In this document: positions 1 to 8,803 of the stretch, in pieces
Position numbering within the stretch: the stretch's first letter is position 1
How the letters are laid out: each line of letters opens with the position of its first letter
Assembly (NCBI GenBank): GCA_947581615.1
Contig: CANPVD010000045.1
Location: 1-64,000, forward strand
Length of the DNA stretch: 64,000 nucleotides
DNA from: Candidatus Humimonas hydrogenitrophica
Lineage (GTDB): Bacteria > Gemmatimonadota > Gemmatimonadetes > Palauibacterales > Palauibacteraceae
Direction of reading: 5' to 3'
Notes under the pieces: model-generated
Seen by the model: the letters and a program-made list of their open reading frames with translations, nothing else
What the model was told of the DNA's origin: nothing
Database searches by the model: none
Made by a program: the position numbers and the translations under genes

Positions 1-1
1 C

Positions 2-166
2 GCGGACCCGGCCACCGGGGCCGTCGTCCGCACCCTGAAGATCCCGACGCCGAACGCGGTGGTGCGCCACATGGTGAGCGACCCGGAGCGCGGGGACCTG
101 TGGCTGGCGCTGTCGGGCACGGGCCGGATCGGGCGCATCGCGCTGGGAGGGCCGGGCGGGAGCTGA
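2..166 (+). CDS. C-terminal fragment of a Vgb-like beta-propeller protein (5' end outside window)
   Basis: An open frame runs in from the left edge and stops at TGA 164-166, leaving 54 residues. The tail contains HMVSDPERGDLWLALSGT followed by GRIGRIAL, the blade pattern of virginiamycin B lyase/SMP-30-like six-bladed propellers (a D-x-x-G-x-L-W strand followed by a short strand and a turn). Only about one blade is visible, so enzyme activity cannot be judged. Members of this fold in soil and marine bacteria are often secreted proteins of unknown substrate. It converges on the hydrolase that ends at 246. Confidence 0.6.
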   Translation, partial: ADPATGAVVRTLKIPTPNAVVRHMVSDPERGDLWLALSGTGRIGRIALGGPGGS

Positions 167-245
167 GGCCGCGCGCCGCCCGGGCCCGCCGTCCCGTCCT
201 CGACGGTCGTGGTCGAGGGCGGCGGGCCGACTACACTCGTAGTCG

Positions 246-2432
246 CTACGAGCGCCGCGGCCCGGCGGCGCTCGGCTGCCCTCCGCCCGCGCCTCCCTCC
301 CGGGCCGCCGCCCGCTTCGCCATCCAGTCCCAGATCGCCCCGGCCCGCCCTACCACGTAGCTCGAGTCCTCCCGCAGCAGGAAGCCCTCGCGGACCAGGG
401 AGTCCGCCGCCGCGGCCGCCTTCCGCAGGTAGGCGGCCCGCGAGCCGTACAGCTCGCTCACGGCCGGCCGCGGGTCCCCGGTCCGCGCCCTGTCGGCCTC
501 GTCCCACGGGAGCGGGATGAAGGTCCCCCGGAAGTCGGCGAGCTCGTCCTGCGGGCCCGGCATCCCGGTCCTGAGGCTCCAGGGCGCGTAGGTGGCCAGC
601 GGGGCTCGCACCTCCACGTTCCGGATCCCGTCCCGCTCGTTCCCCAGGGAGTCGGTGGTCGGCACGAGGGCGGGGAAGGCGGGCCCCAGCCGGGGCGGCT
701 GGAAGTCCACGATCCCCTCCGCCCAGCGCGGCCCGTAGTCGGCCCGGTAGGCCACCTCGGTCACTTTCGGGAAGCCGAGGCCGGGGATGTCCGGGAAGGC
801 GCGCGCCGCCGTCTCGACCGGGACCAGGGTCCCGTCGGCGATGCGGGGGATCGCGGAAGGTGGCGGCTCGCGGCCGTCCACGATCCACTCGGTGAGCCGC
901 ACCAGGAGGGCCCGCAGGTTCGGGTGGTAGTCGAGCGGGTCGCCCCGCCACGCGGCCGGCTGGCCCGGCTTTGAAATCAGGCCCCTCGGCGCCTCGGGGA
1001 AACGGTCGGTGCCGGGCGGGAAGCGGTCCACGAAGTGCTGCCCGCCGGCGAAGTGGTAGAGGCGGACGTTGGGGAGGGGCGGCACGTCGGTGGACCCATC
1101 GGCGCTCGTGTGGATGAGCGAGGCGGCCCGGCCCCAGTACTCGTAGCCCGAGTTCGTGTAGAACACCTTCGGGAGGTCCTCGGGCGGCGTGTGCGCCAGC
1201 AGGCCGTCCTCCCGGCCGGTGAGCGGGTCGCGCTCCACCCGGCCGGTGAAGGGGAAGAGGTCGGTCGGGTAGAAGAAGGCCGAGAAGCGGTGGGCGTCGC
1301 GCGAGGGCTGCCCGAAGCGGTGGTCGAAGCTGCCGCGGCCCGCGCCCGCCGCCATGGCCAGGATCCCGTCGAACGCCTTCCGCCCCTCCTCGTCCACGTT
1401 GAAGCCCTGGTAGAGGAAGTGGCGCAGGAAGCGGCCGGTCTGGGAGATGCCCTCGGCGATCCCCCACTTCGCCGGGAACAGGCTGTGGGGATCGTACTTC
1501 TGGTAGGCGATCATGTCCCGCACGGCGGCCAGCCCCAGCCCCACGATCGGCGGGTTCTGCGACGGATACACCAGCTCGTAGATCTTCCCGGGCGTAAAGC
1601 CCGCCTTCATGAAGATGTGCGTGGAGTCGCCGACCACCGCGCCGCCCTTCGTCTCGCGGGCGAAGGCCCAGGCCGAGCGCGGCACCAGCCGGCGGGGCGC
1701 GTCCCGGTCGTCGCGGACGGTGAGGTAGGCCTCGCGCGTGGCCGTGTCGGTGACCGGGTAGCCCACCTGGCTCCGGTGGCCGATCGACAGGGTGCGGGTC
1801 GGGTTCTCCACCACCCAGTCGCTGCGCACCCGGCCCCGCAGCGGCGAGCCGTCCGGGTTGGTGGCCCGGGGCACGTGGAGCCGCAGGAGGAGCGCCGGGT
1901 CGGGCGGCACGTCGAACTCCCACCCCACCCACACGATCGTATAGCCCCGCCGCAGCAGGAACCCGTCGCCGAAGTCGCGCGCCCGCGACGGGTCCAGGCT
2001 GGAGGCGGCCCGGTCGAAGTAGGCGAGGGCCGCCTTGCCGCCCCGGTTCGAGACCTCGAGCAGCGACACGCCGCTGCGGCGCGCCGGGTCGACCGGCTGC
2101 AGCACCATGAAGTCGGCCCACGCCTCCACCTTCCCGTCCGCGTCCCGGGGAGCGAGCGCGAGGTCGGCGATCCTCGCGTCCGCCGGGTTGGAGGGATCGA
2201 AGGTGAAGTAGACCCGTCCGGCGATCTTCTCGTACGCCCCGGCCTTCCCGAACGCCTTCCGGCCCAGGATCGTGTCGCGGCTCGTGACCACGACCCGGAC
2301 CACCTTGGCCAGGGCGGGGGCCGGGGCCAGGAGCAGCCCGACTGCGGCCACGAGGCCAGCGGACGGGCGTCCGGCGCGGACCAGCCCGGCCGCCAGGCGA
2401 AGGTGGGCGGGGCGGGAGCGTGATCGGAGCAT
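246..2432 (-). CDS. Secreted alpha/beta hydrolase domain protein (Abhydrolase_10 type)
   Basis: The product is 728 residues, large for an alpha/beta hydrolase, as is usual for this subfamily of unknown substrate. The frame stays open upstream to 2615, but the ATG at 2432 is chosen because it begins an arginine-rich n-region followed by a hydrophobic signal segment (LVAAVGLLLAPAPALA), implying export. The nucleophile elbow is probably GISQTGRF in the middle of the protein, followed by the RHFLYQGFN segment typical of the family. The catalytic acid and His cannot be assigned by eye. It starts 29 bp after the MscS gene and may be co-transcribed with it. No strong Shine-Dalgarno sequence precedes the ATG. 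Confidence 0.8.
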   Translation of the reverse strand: MLRSRSRPAHLRLAAGLVRAGRPSAGLVAAVGLLLAPAPALAKVVRVVVTSRDTILGRKAFGKAGAYEKIAGRVYFTFDPSNPADARIADLALAPRDADGKVEAWADFMVLQPVDPARRSGVSLLEVSNRGGKAALAYFDRAASSLDPSRARDFGDGFLLRRGYTIVWVGWEFDVPPDPALLLRLHVPRATNPDGSPLRGRVRSDWVVENPTRTLSIGHRSQVGYPVTDTATREAYLTVRDDRDAPRRLVPRSAWAFARETKGGAVVGDSTHIFMKAGFTPGKIYELVYPSQNPPIVGLGLAAVRDMIAYQKYDPHSLFPAKWGIAEGISQTGRFLRHFLYQGFNVDEEGRKAFDGILAMAAGAGRGSFDHRFGQPSRDAHRFSAFFYPTDLFPFTGRVERDPLTGREDGLLAHTPPEDLPKVFYTNSGYEYWGRAASLIHTSADGSTDVPPLPNVRLYHFAGGQHFVDRFPPGTDRFPEAPRGLISKPGQPAAWRGDPLDYHPNLRALLVRLTEWIVDGREPPPSAIPRIADGTLVPVETAARAFPDIPGLGFPKVTEVAYRADYGPRWAEGIVDFQPPRLGPAFPALVPTTDSLGNERDGIRNVEVRAPLATYAPWSLRTGMPGPQDELADFRGTFIPLPWDEADRARTGDPRPAVSELYGSRAAYLRKAAAAADSLVREGFLLREDSSYVVGRAGAIWDWMAKRAAAREGGAGGGQPSAAGPRRS

Positions 2433-2461
2433 GGAGGAACCTCGCAGATGAGAGCGCGCTG

Positions 2462-3334
2462 TTACGCGGGTTCGAGGGAGCCTGACGGGGCGCGGCCGCC
2501 CGTAACCCGGATCGTCTCGGTCGGCATGTCGACCCCGGCGTCCCTCAGCGCCTCGAACACCCGTTCCCGCAGGTCGAAGCGCCGGGGCACGTGGCCGCGC
2601 TCGTCGTCGAGCCACGCCTGAAGCTGGATGCCGACGTTGAAGTCACCCAGTGTCGTTACCACGACGCGAGGCGCCGGCTCGGTGAGGAAGTCGGGATCGT
2701 CCTTCACGATCTCGAGGAGGATGGAGCGGACGCGGCTGAAGTCCTCGCCCGTTCCGACGCTCACGTCCACGTCCAGCCGCAGGTGCGGGAAGTTGGTGTA
2801 GGAGGCCACCGTGGTGTTCACGACGTCGCTGTTCGGGATGGCCAGGAGCTTTCCGTCCGGGGTCACGATCCTCGTCGAGCGCATCGTGATCCGGTCGACC
2901 GTGCCGTAGAAGCCCTTCACCTCCACCAGGTCTCCGATCACGAAGGGCCGGTCCCAGTAGATGAAGAAGCCGGAGATCAGGTTCGAGAGGGTCTCCCGGG
3001 CGGCCAGGCCCAGGGTGATGCCGGCCACCCCCAGGCTGGCCAGGAGGGACGTGGTGCCGATCCCGAGCTCGCTCAGGGCGGCCACGGCCCCGACGGTCAG
3101 CACCAGGAAGCGGACCACGGTATGGGCGAACTCGCGGCTGGTCTTGTCGAGCCGGGTCCGCCGCAGCCCGGGCCGTAGCAGCGCGTCCAGGAGCCGCCAG
3201 GCCACATAGTAGGCCAGGAAGGTGAGTCCGGCCGCGACCGCTCCGCTGACCAGTCGGGCCAGCTGCTCGCCCAGGACGCCGGGCGCGAAATTCTCCCCCA
3301 GGCGCGCCAGGATCCCTCGCAGGAACTCGTTCAT
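2462..3334 (-). CDS. MscS-family mechanosensitive channel
   Basis: This 290-residue inner-membrane protein should open under membrane tension and release solutes. About three hydrophobic helices occupy residues 25-125. The third is the Gly/Ala-rich pore helix (LLASLGVAGITLGLAA), followed by the conserved SNLISGFFIYWDRPF and GDLVEV segments of the beta domain, then a C-terminal alpha/beta domain. Length matches the short MscS type. The ATG at 3334 is preceded by GGAGGAA. It lies between the propeller lipoprotein (73 bp upstream) and the hydrolase (29 bp downstream), all on the minus strand. Confidence 0.9.
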   Translation of the reverse strand: MNEFLRGILARLGENFAPGVLGEQLARLVSGAVAAGLTFLAYYVAWRLLDALLRPGLRRTRLDKTSREFAHTVVRFLVLTVGAVAALSELGIGTTSLLASLGVAGITLGLAARETLSNLISGFFIYWDRPFVIGDLVEVKGFYGTVDRITMRSTRIVTPDGKLLAIPNSDVVNTTVASYTNFPHLRLDVDVSVGTGEDFSRVRSILLEIVKDDPDFLTEPAPRVVVTTLGDFNVGIQLQAWLDDERGHVPRRFDLRERVFEALRDAGVDMPTETIRVTGGRAPSGSLEPA

Positions 3335-3407
3335 CGCGTGGTTCCTCCGTAACCGGAGTGCACGTCGCGGGACGTGCGCGCCTCAGGCTCGACCCGTGCG
3401 GATCCGC

Positions 3408-4697
3408 CTAGCGGCCGCCTCCGCCCTCACCGATCTCGCCTCCGCCCTCGCCGCCCTCGCCCCGCTCGCGGGGTGGGAGCCGGCGCTCGAACCGGGGGCC
3501 CGTCCGGCGGAGCGGCTCCATCCTCCAGAAAGCGATGCCGCCGGCCTGGTGCTCGACTTCGACGCTGGCCACCCGCTTCTTCCCGTCCAGGTCGATGACG
3601 TCCACGGTGCTGCGGACGGCGCCTACCGCCTCGTTGGTGACGAAGGCGTAGCGGGAGTCGGGCGAGACGACCACGCCGTGGGGCAGGGGGCGGCTCGTGG
3701 CGATCCGGGCGGCCTCCGTACCGTCGCGGAGGTCGACCGCGCTCACCGCCTGCTCGCCCTTGTCGGTGGCCAGCAGGTACCGGCCGTTGCGCGTCACGGC
3801 CAGGTTGTAGGGCGCCTTGCCCACCTGGAAGCGCCGCGCCACGGTCCACGTGGCCAGGTCGACATCCAGCACCTCCGAGGCCCCGTTGCAGGCCACGTAC
3901 ACGTGCTTCCCGTCCACCGACGGCTGCGCCCACGTGGGCTTGCAGGGGTCGCCGCCCGTGGCCGACACGTGCAGGGTGCGGCTCACCCGCGCGGGCTGGA
4001 CCGTCATGTCCACGAGCTCGTCGCTCCCCACGCACGCCGAATAGGCGTGCTCGCCGGCGGGGTCGACGCGGACGCCGTGCGGCTTCACGCAGGTCGTGAC
4101 CCGCCCGGTCTCGGTCAGCACCGGGTCGGTCTCCACCACGGAGATCGAGGAGGGGACCGGGTCGCCGTGCAGGTCGAAGTTGGTCACGAACGCCATCGTG
4201 CCGTCGGGCGTCAGCCCGATCGTGGCCGGGAACAGGCCGAGCTGGACGCTATCGACCAGGACGTCGGACCCGGTGCGGTACTTCCACAGGCGTCCCCACG
4301 GGGTGCCGTGCGCCGTGGTCAGGTACCAGTAGCGCCCGTCCTCCGAGATCGACAGGCCGTGCGGGCCGTCCAGGTCGGCCGGCATGATCCCCACCGGGAT
4401 CGACTTGTCGACCACGATGCTGTCCTGGTCGAATCGCACCCGGCTCACCACGTCGGAGGCCTCGTCGGCCACGTACACCCAGTAGCGGAAGCCGACGTCG
4501 CGCTGCAAGCGTTCCATTCGCTCTCCGCGTCCGCGCTCGCCCGCCTCGCCACGCTCGCCTCCCTCGCCGCCTCCGCCGTACGGTCCCGCCGACGCGCAGG
4601 CCGCCATGAGCGCCACCAGCAGGACCAGCACGAGACGGCGTGCCCGCCCGGGGACCCCGGGGGGTCGGTTCCGTGGCGGAACGGGTGCTTCGGACAT
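3408..4697 (-). CDS. YVTN-type beta-propeller lipoprotein
   Basis: The start at 4697 is preceded by GAGGAGG; the longer frame from 4778 lacks a ribosome site. Of 429 residues, the N-terminus has a basic region, a hydrophobic stretch and a lipobox ending ALMAAC, so it is probably lipidated and outside the cytoplasm. From about residue 65 there are repeated blade motifs (YVADEASDVVSRV, FVTNFDLHG, YVACNGASEVLDVD, FVTNEAVGAV) of the YVTN/40-residue propeller type. Both ends carry Gly/Glu/Arg-rich low-complexity runs, one just after the lipid anchor and one at the C-terminus. Ligand or substrate is unknown. Confidence 0.85.
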   Translation of the reverse strand: MSEAPVPPRNRPPGVPGRARRLVLVLLVALMAACASAGPYGGGGEGGERGEAGERGRGERMERLQRDVGFRYWVYVADEASDVVSRVRFDQDSIVVDKSIPVGIMPADLDGPHGLSISEDGRYWYLTTAHGTPWGRLWKYRTGSDVLVDSVQLGLFPATIGLTPDGTMAFVTNFDLHGDPVPSSISVVETDPVLTETGRVTTCVKPHGVRVDPAGEHAYSACVGSDELVDMTVQPARVSRTLHVSATGGDPCKPTWAQPSVDGKHVYVACNGASEVLDVDLATWTVARRFQVGKAPYNLAVTRNGRYLLATDKGEQAVSAVDLRDGTEAARIATSRPLPHGVVVSPDSRYAFVTNEAVGAVRSTVDVIDLDGKKRVASVEVEHQAGGIAFWRMEPLRRTGPRFERRLPPRERGEGGEGGGEIGEGGGGR

Positions 4698-4941
4698 CGC
4701 TCCATCCTCCTCGACGTGGATCGCCGCCGGACGCCCGGCGGCACGCGCGAAACACGGGCCAATATAGGCGGTACGCATTGCTACCGCCGGGGCTCCGGGT
4801 TACCCTGATGGGGACGCCCCGAGCGCCCGCTGGCCGCCGCCTCCGCGTCCGCTGGCCGGCCGCGGGCGAAGCCCCCCGACCGGTGAAACCGCCGATGGAC
4901 GCGCGACGTAGAGACGATCCCGGGGCAACGTAGAGCGAGAC

Positions 4942-5241
4942 ATGGGTGTGGCGGACCTCATCATGCTGATCACGTTCTTCGCCGTGCTCCTGCCCCTGGG
5001 GCGCGCGTTGGTGCGTCGGCTGGAGGACCGCCCGCGTCGCGTGGAGAGTGACGAGCCGCACGAGACGCTGCCCTCCGGCACGTCGAGCGCGGACATCGAA
5101 GGCCTCCGCCGCCAGATGGCGGAGCTGACGGACCGGGTGGAGCGGATGGCCGAGGAGCAGGACTTCCTGGTACGGCTGCTGGAGGAGCGCCCCGCGCTCC
5201 AGGCGCCGAAGCCGGAGGGCGAAAGGAGCTCGGGATCATGA
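4942..5241 (+). CDS. Small PspB-like membrane protein with C-terminal coiled coil
   Basis: This is a 99-residue protein with one N-terminal transmembrane helix (about residues 4-22), a short basic stretch, and a heptad-like helix at about 50-85 (LRRQMAELTDRVERMAEEQ). The layout matches PspB, which joins PspC and PspA in sensing inner-membrane damage, but similarity by eye is limited to architecture. It is the first gene of a run ending in PspA and overlaps the next gene by 4 bases (ATGA), so translational coupling is likely. It could also be an unrelated coiled-coil anchor for PspA. Confidence 0.6.
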   Translation: MGVADLIMLITFFAVLLPLGRALVRRLEDRPRRVESDEPHETLPSGTSSADIEGLRRQMAELTDRVERMAEEQDFLVRLLEERPALQAPKPEGERSSGS

Positions 5242-5630
5242 TCAGCCGCGAAGACATCGAGAGCTACCTCATCCGAACCGACCTCGACTACGAGGAGATC
5301 GGGGAGGGCATGTGGCTCGTGCGACCGGAAGGAGAGGCGGAAACCGGCGGCCCCGCCATCGTGGCGAGCTACTTGCCTCCGGTGCTCCTCCTGCGGACTG
5401 TCATCCGCGAGGTGCCGGAAGGCGACAGCGCCCAGCTCCGGATCTACAGGCGTCTGCTCGAGCTGAACGCCTCGGACCTCGTTCACGGCGCCTACGGACT
5501 GGAGGACGGAGAGATCGTGCTGGCCGACACGCTGGAGCTCGAAAACCTCGACTTCACGGAGTTCCGGGCCTCGCTGGAGAGTCTGGCGCTGGCGGTCACG
5601 AGTCATCTGAAGGAACTGTCGACGGACTGA
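5238..5630 (+). CDS. YbjN-like / type III chaperone-fold domain protein
   Basis: The product is a soluble 130-residue protein. It begins ISREDIESYLIRTDLDYEEI and has alternating strands (MWLVRPE, AIVASYLPPVLLLRTVI) followed by helices (LRIYRRLLELNA). This is the alpha/beta pattern of the YbjN/CesT-like fold, often associated with envelope or stress phenotypes. It overlaps the PspB-like gene by 4 bases and ends 2 bases before pspA, so the three are almost certainly one transcript. Its function is unknown; the context suggests a partner or regulator of PspA. Confidence 0.65.
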   Translation: MISREDIESYLIRTDLDYEEIGEGMWLVRPEGEAETGGPAIVASYLPPVLLLRTVIREVPEGDSAQLRIYRRLLELNASDLVHGAYGLEDGEIVLADTLELENLDFTEFRASLESLALAVTSHLKELSTD

Positions 5631-5632
5631 TC

Positions 5633-6430
5633 ATGGGAATCTTAGAGAGACTCTCACGGCTGCTCCGCTCCAACATCAACGACCTCATCGCCCGGGCCGA
5701 GAACCCGGAGAAGATGCTGACGCAGATCCTCGAGGACATGCGTCGGCAGCTGGCCCAGGCCAAGCAGGAGGTCGCGGTCGCCATCGCCGACGAGCGCAAG
5801 CTCAGGGCGACCTGGGAGGAGGAGCGAGGGCAGGCGGACGAATGGGAGCGCCGGGCACGCCTGGCGGTCAAGGAGAGCCGGGACGACCTGGCGCGCCAGG
5901 CCCTCACGCGGGGCCAGGAGCACGCCGACCACGCCCGGGAGCTCCAGGAGCAGTGGCAGCGGCATCGCCAGGAGACCGACCGACTCAAGGACTCCCTGCG
6001 ACAGCTCAACGCCAAGATCGAGGAGGCCAAGCGCAAGAAGAACCTCCTCATCGCCAAGCAGAAGCGCGCCCAGGCGCAGAAGCGCATCCAGGACACGATC
6101 GCGGGGCTCGAGGATCGGAGTGCGTTCCGGGCGTTCGACCGCATGAGCGAGGAGATCGAGGCGTCCGAGCGCCGGGCGATCGCCGCCGCCGAGGTGGACG
6201 ACGAGCTTTCGGGCGACACGCTCGAGCAGCAGTTCGTCGGGCTCGAGGCCGGGGGCGACCGGGATGTGGAGGCCCGCCTCTCGGCGCTCAAGAAGGAGAT
6301 GGGGCTCCTGCCGGCCGCCGACGACCCGGCGCCGCGGGCCCTGGGCTCCGGCAAGGCCGACGTGAAGGACGCGGAGATCATCGAGGAGGACAGCGACGAC
6401 CTCTCCGGATCCGACGGCCACGGTAGCTGA
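5633..6430 (+). CDS. pspA: Phage shock protein A / IM30 (ESCRT-III-like)
   Basis: The 265-residue protein is almost entirely charged alpha helix. It begins MGILERLSRLLRSNINDLI, the amphipathic membrane-binding helix a0, followed by NPEKMLTQILEDMRRQLAQAK, typical of PspA/Vipp1. Long coiled coils cover about residues 25-170, and an acidic low-complexity tail follows. The family forms membrane-remodelling polymers that stabilise the damaged inner membrane. The ATG at 5633 is chosen because the open frame further upstream (from 5312) lies inside the previous gene. The E. coli-type partners pspC and pspF are not in the window. Confidence 0.9.
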   Translation: MGILERLSRLLRSNINDLIARAENPEKMLTQILEDMRRQLAQAKQEVAVAIADERKLRATWEEERGQADEWERRARLAVKESRDDLARQALTRGQEHADHARELQEQWQRHRQETDRLKDSLRQLNAKIEEAKRKKNLLIAKQKRAQAQKRIQDTIAGLEDRSAFRAFDRMSEEIEASERRAIAAAEVDDELSGDTLEQQFVGLEAGGDRDVEARLSALKKEMGLLPAADDPAPRALGSGKADVKDAEIIEEDSDDLSGSDGHGS

Positions 6431-6446
6431 ACCGGGGGAGGCCGCC

Positions 6447-7649
6447 ATGGACGCGCGGAGCGTCCGGGGACGGGTGCGCCTCCTGGTCACGGCCGTCGTC
6501 CTCGTCCTCCTGCTGCTGTTCGTCTATAGCGTCGCCGACCTCCTCATCCTCCTCTTCCTGTCCGTGCTGTTCTCGATCTACCTGGGGACGGTCACCGACT
6601 GGTTCCAGCGACGCCTGAGGCTCCCGCGCCCGGTGGGCATCGTGGTCAGCGTCCTGGCCACGCTCCTGTTCATCGGCGGGATCGGAGTCCTCCTTGCGCC
6701 GCCCCTCACGGCGCAGGCCACCCAGCTGGTGACGGCCCTCCCGCGCCAGCTCGCGCAGTGGGAGCGCTCGCTGTCGGGCCTCCAGGACAAGTATCCGTTC
6801 CTGGGCGAGCTGTTCGGCACCGGACCCCAGGGAGGGAGCTACTTCGGCTCCCTCTTCCGCCAGATCGGGCAGTACGTCACGGGCGCCGTGCCGTACCTGT
6901 TCAACGGGATCTGGTTCTTCGTGCACGTCGTCAGCCTGGTGGCCATCAGCATCTACCTCACGACCCGGCCCGGCCTGTACCGGGGGGAGGTGTTGCAGCT
7001 GATCCCGCCGCGCCACCGGGACGCCGCCGCCGACATCGTGGACGAGATGGGCACCACCCTGCGCTCGTGGCTGGGGGGGCAGCTTCTGGCCATGTTCGTG
7101 CTCGGCTCGCTGACCTGGGTGGGCCTCCAGTTCCTGGGCGTGCCCTTCGCGCTCGCGTTCGGCGTGTTCGCCGGCCTCGTGGCCATCGTCCCCTTCTTCG
7201 GCACCCTGTTCTCCACCGTGCTGCCGGCGCTCTTCGTTCTCCCGGACAACGGCATCGTGTTCGCCCTCGTGGTGGCCAGCGTGGGGGCCGGGGTGCACCT
7301 GCTCGAGGCCAACGTGGTGAGCCCGCTCATCTTCGAAGAGCGGGTCGAGCTCCCGCCGGCGTGGACCCTGCTGGCCCTCCTCATCCTGGCCAAGCTGCTG
7401 GGCGCCATCGGCCTGCTGGTGGCCGTGCCGGTGCTGGCCTGCGTGCGCGTCCTGATCCACCGGATCTACATCGAGCGCATCCTGGAGGGCGGCCGCTACC
7501 TGCCGCGCCGCGGCGGCCATCGGATCACCCTGCGCCTCCCGGGCACGGACGACTTCGTCCTGGCATCGGCCGGGCGCGGGCGCTCCGTGCCCGACCTGGT
7601 CGAGGCGCTGGAGGGGAAGCGCCGCGACGCGAGGAATGCCGGGGAGTGA
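6447..7649 (+). CDS. AI-2E/PerM family transporter
   Basis: This is a 400-residue integral membrane protein with about eight hydrophobic segments. It contains the family features TVTDWFQRRLRLPRP near the N-terminus, a soluble loop at about 90-140, and VAIVPFFGTLFSTVLPALFVL and HLLEANVVSPLIF in the C-terminal half. The family includes PerM permeases and proposed AI-2 exporters; the substrate cannot be told from sequence. It follows pspA by 16 bp with GGGGGAG upstream and overlaps the next gene by 4 bases, so it belongs to the PspA operon. A second member lies at 44973-46133. Confidence 0.85.
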   Translation: MDARSVRGRVRLLVTAVVLVLLLLFVYSVADLLILLFLSVLFSIYLGTVTDWFQRRLRLPRPVGIVVSVLATLLFIGGIGVLLAPPLTAQATQLVTALPRQLAQWERSLSGLQDKYPFLGELFGTGPQGGSYFGSLFRQIGQYVTGAVPYLFNGIWFFVHVVSLVAISIYLTTRPGLYRGEVLQLIPPRHRDAAADIVDEMGTTLRSWLGGQLLAMFVLGSLTWVGLQFLGVPFALAFGVFAGLVAIVPFFGTLFSTVLPALFVLPDNGIVFALVVASVGAGVHLLEANVVSPLIFEERVELPPAWTLLALLILAKLLGAIGLLVAVPVLACVRVLIHRIYIERILEGGRYLPRRGGHRITLRLPGTDDFVLASAGRGRSVPDLVEALEGKRRDARNAGE

Positions 7650-8797
7650 GCCCCCTCACCTTCGCCGTGCTGGCCGAGGGGCGCTTCGGGCTCGTCGGGT
7701 CGAAGACGGCCGCCTCCGCGATCCGGTACATGCCGGAGCGCGTGACGGCCGTGCTGGACTCCGAGCATGCGGGCGGCACGGCCGCCGAGGTGCTGGGCTT
7801 CGGCGCCGGGATCCCCGTGGTGGCGAATCTGGAGGAAGCGCTCGTCGGCGCGGTCCCGCCGGACGCCCTCCTCATCGGCGTGGCGCCGCAGGGCGGCGCG
7901 CTCCCGGACGCCTGGCGGCCCGTCCTGCGCGCGGCGATCGAGGGAGGACTCGAGGTGTGGAGCGGCCTGCACAGCTTCCTGGCCGAAGACCCCGAGCTGG
8001 CGGGCCTGGCGGAAGCACGCGGCGTCCGCCTGGTGGACCTGCGGCGATCCCCGCCGGGGCTCCCGGTCGCCACGGGACGCGGGGCCGGCGTCGACGCTCT
8101 CCGCGTGCTGACGGTCGGCACCGACTGCAACGTCGGGAAGATGACGACGGGCCTCGAGCTCCGGTCCGAGCTCGGGCGGCGCGGGGTCGGGACGAGCTTC
8201 GCGCCCACGGGCCAGACCGGGATCCTGCTCGAGGGCTGGGGCGTGGCGGTGGACGCGGTGGTGGCCGACTTCGTGGCGGGCGCCGCCGAGTCCCTGGTCC
8301 TGGCCGGGGCCGGCGCGGAGGGCGCCCGGGTGCCGGTGCCGGGAGGGTGGCGGGAGGAGCCCGTCCCCGGGGCCTCCGGGGCGGAGGTCGTACTGGTGGA
8401 GGGCCAGGGATCCCTTCTCCACCCCGGCTATTCGGGGGTCACGCTCGGCCTCCTGCACGGCTCGATGCCGCAGGCCATGGTGCTGTGCTGGGTGCCGTCG
8501 CGACGCACGATCTACGGAGGCCGCTACGACTGGGTCGAGATCCCACCCCTGGACGTGGTCGTGCGCCTGTATGAGGAGGCGGCGGGCTGGATCCGGCCGC
8601 CGGAGGCGCCGCGCGTGGTCGCCGTGTCGGCGGCCACCTACGACCTGGGCGAGGAAGAGGCGCGCCGGGCCATCGGGGAGGCACGGGAGCGGACCGGCCT
8701 CCCGGTCACCGACCCGGTCCGGTTCGGGTCGGCGCCCCTGGCCGACGCGGTCGTGGCCGCGCTCGATGCCCGCTCGGGAGCGCCGGCCGGGAGTTGA
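7646..8797 (+). CDS. DUF1611 (DgcN-like) P-loop protein
   Basis: The 383-residue product starts at GTG 7646, overlapping the AI-2E stop. An N-terminal Rossmann-like domain is followed by a P-loop domain with TVGTDCNVGKMTTGLEL (Gly158-Lys165 region), FAPTGQTG, and VEGQGSLLHPGYSGV, all characteristic of DUF1611. One branch, DgcN, acetylates D-glutamate in a catabolic pathway together with the epimerase/racemase DgcA. No DgcA partner is adjacent here, so substrate assignment remains open. The gene ends only 6 bp from the convergent ybbP-like stop. Confidence 0.85.
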   Translation: MSPLTFAVLAEGRFGLVGSKTAASAIRYMPERVTAVLDSEHAGGTAAEVLGFGAGIPVVANLEEALVGAVPPDALLIGVAPQGGALPDAWRPVLRAAIEGGLEVWSGLHSFLAEDPELAGLAEARGVRLVDLRRSPPGLPVATGRGAGVDALRVLTVGTDCNVGKMTTGLELRSELGRRGVGTSFAPTGQTGILLEGWGVAVDAVVADFVAGAAESLVLAGAGAEGARVPVPGGWREEPVPGASGAEVVLVEGQGSLLHPGYSGVTLGLLHGSMPQAMVLCWVPSRRTIYGGRYDWVEIPPLDVVVRLYEEAAGWIRPPEAPRVVAVSAATYDLGEEEARRAIGEARERTGLPVTDPVRFGSAPLADAVVAALDARSGAPAGS

Positions 8798-8803
8798 GCG
8801 GGC

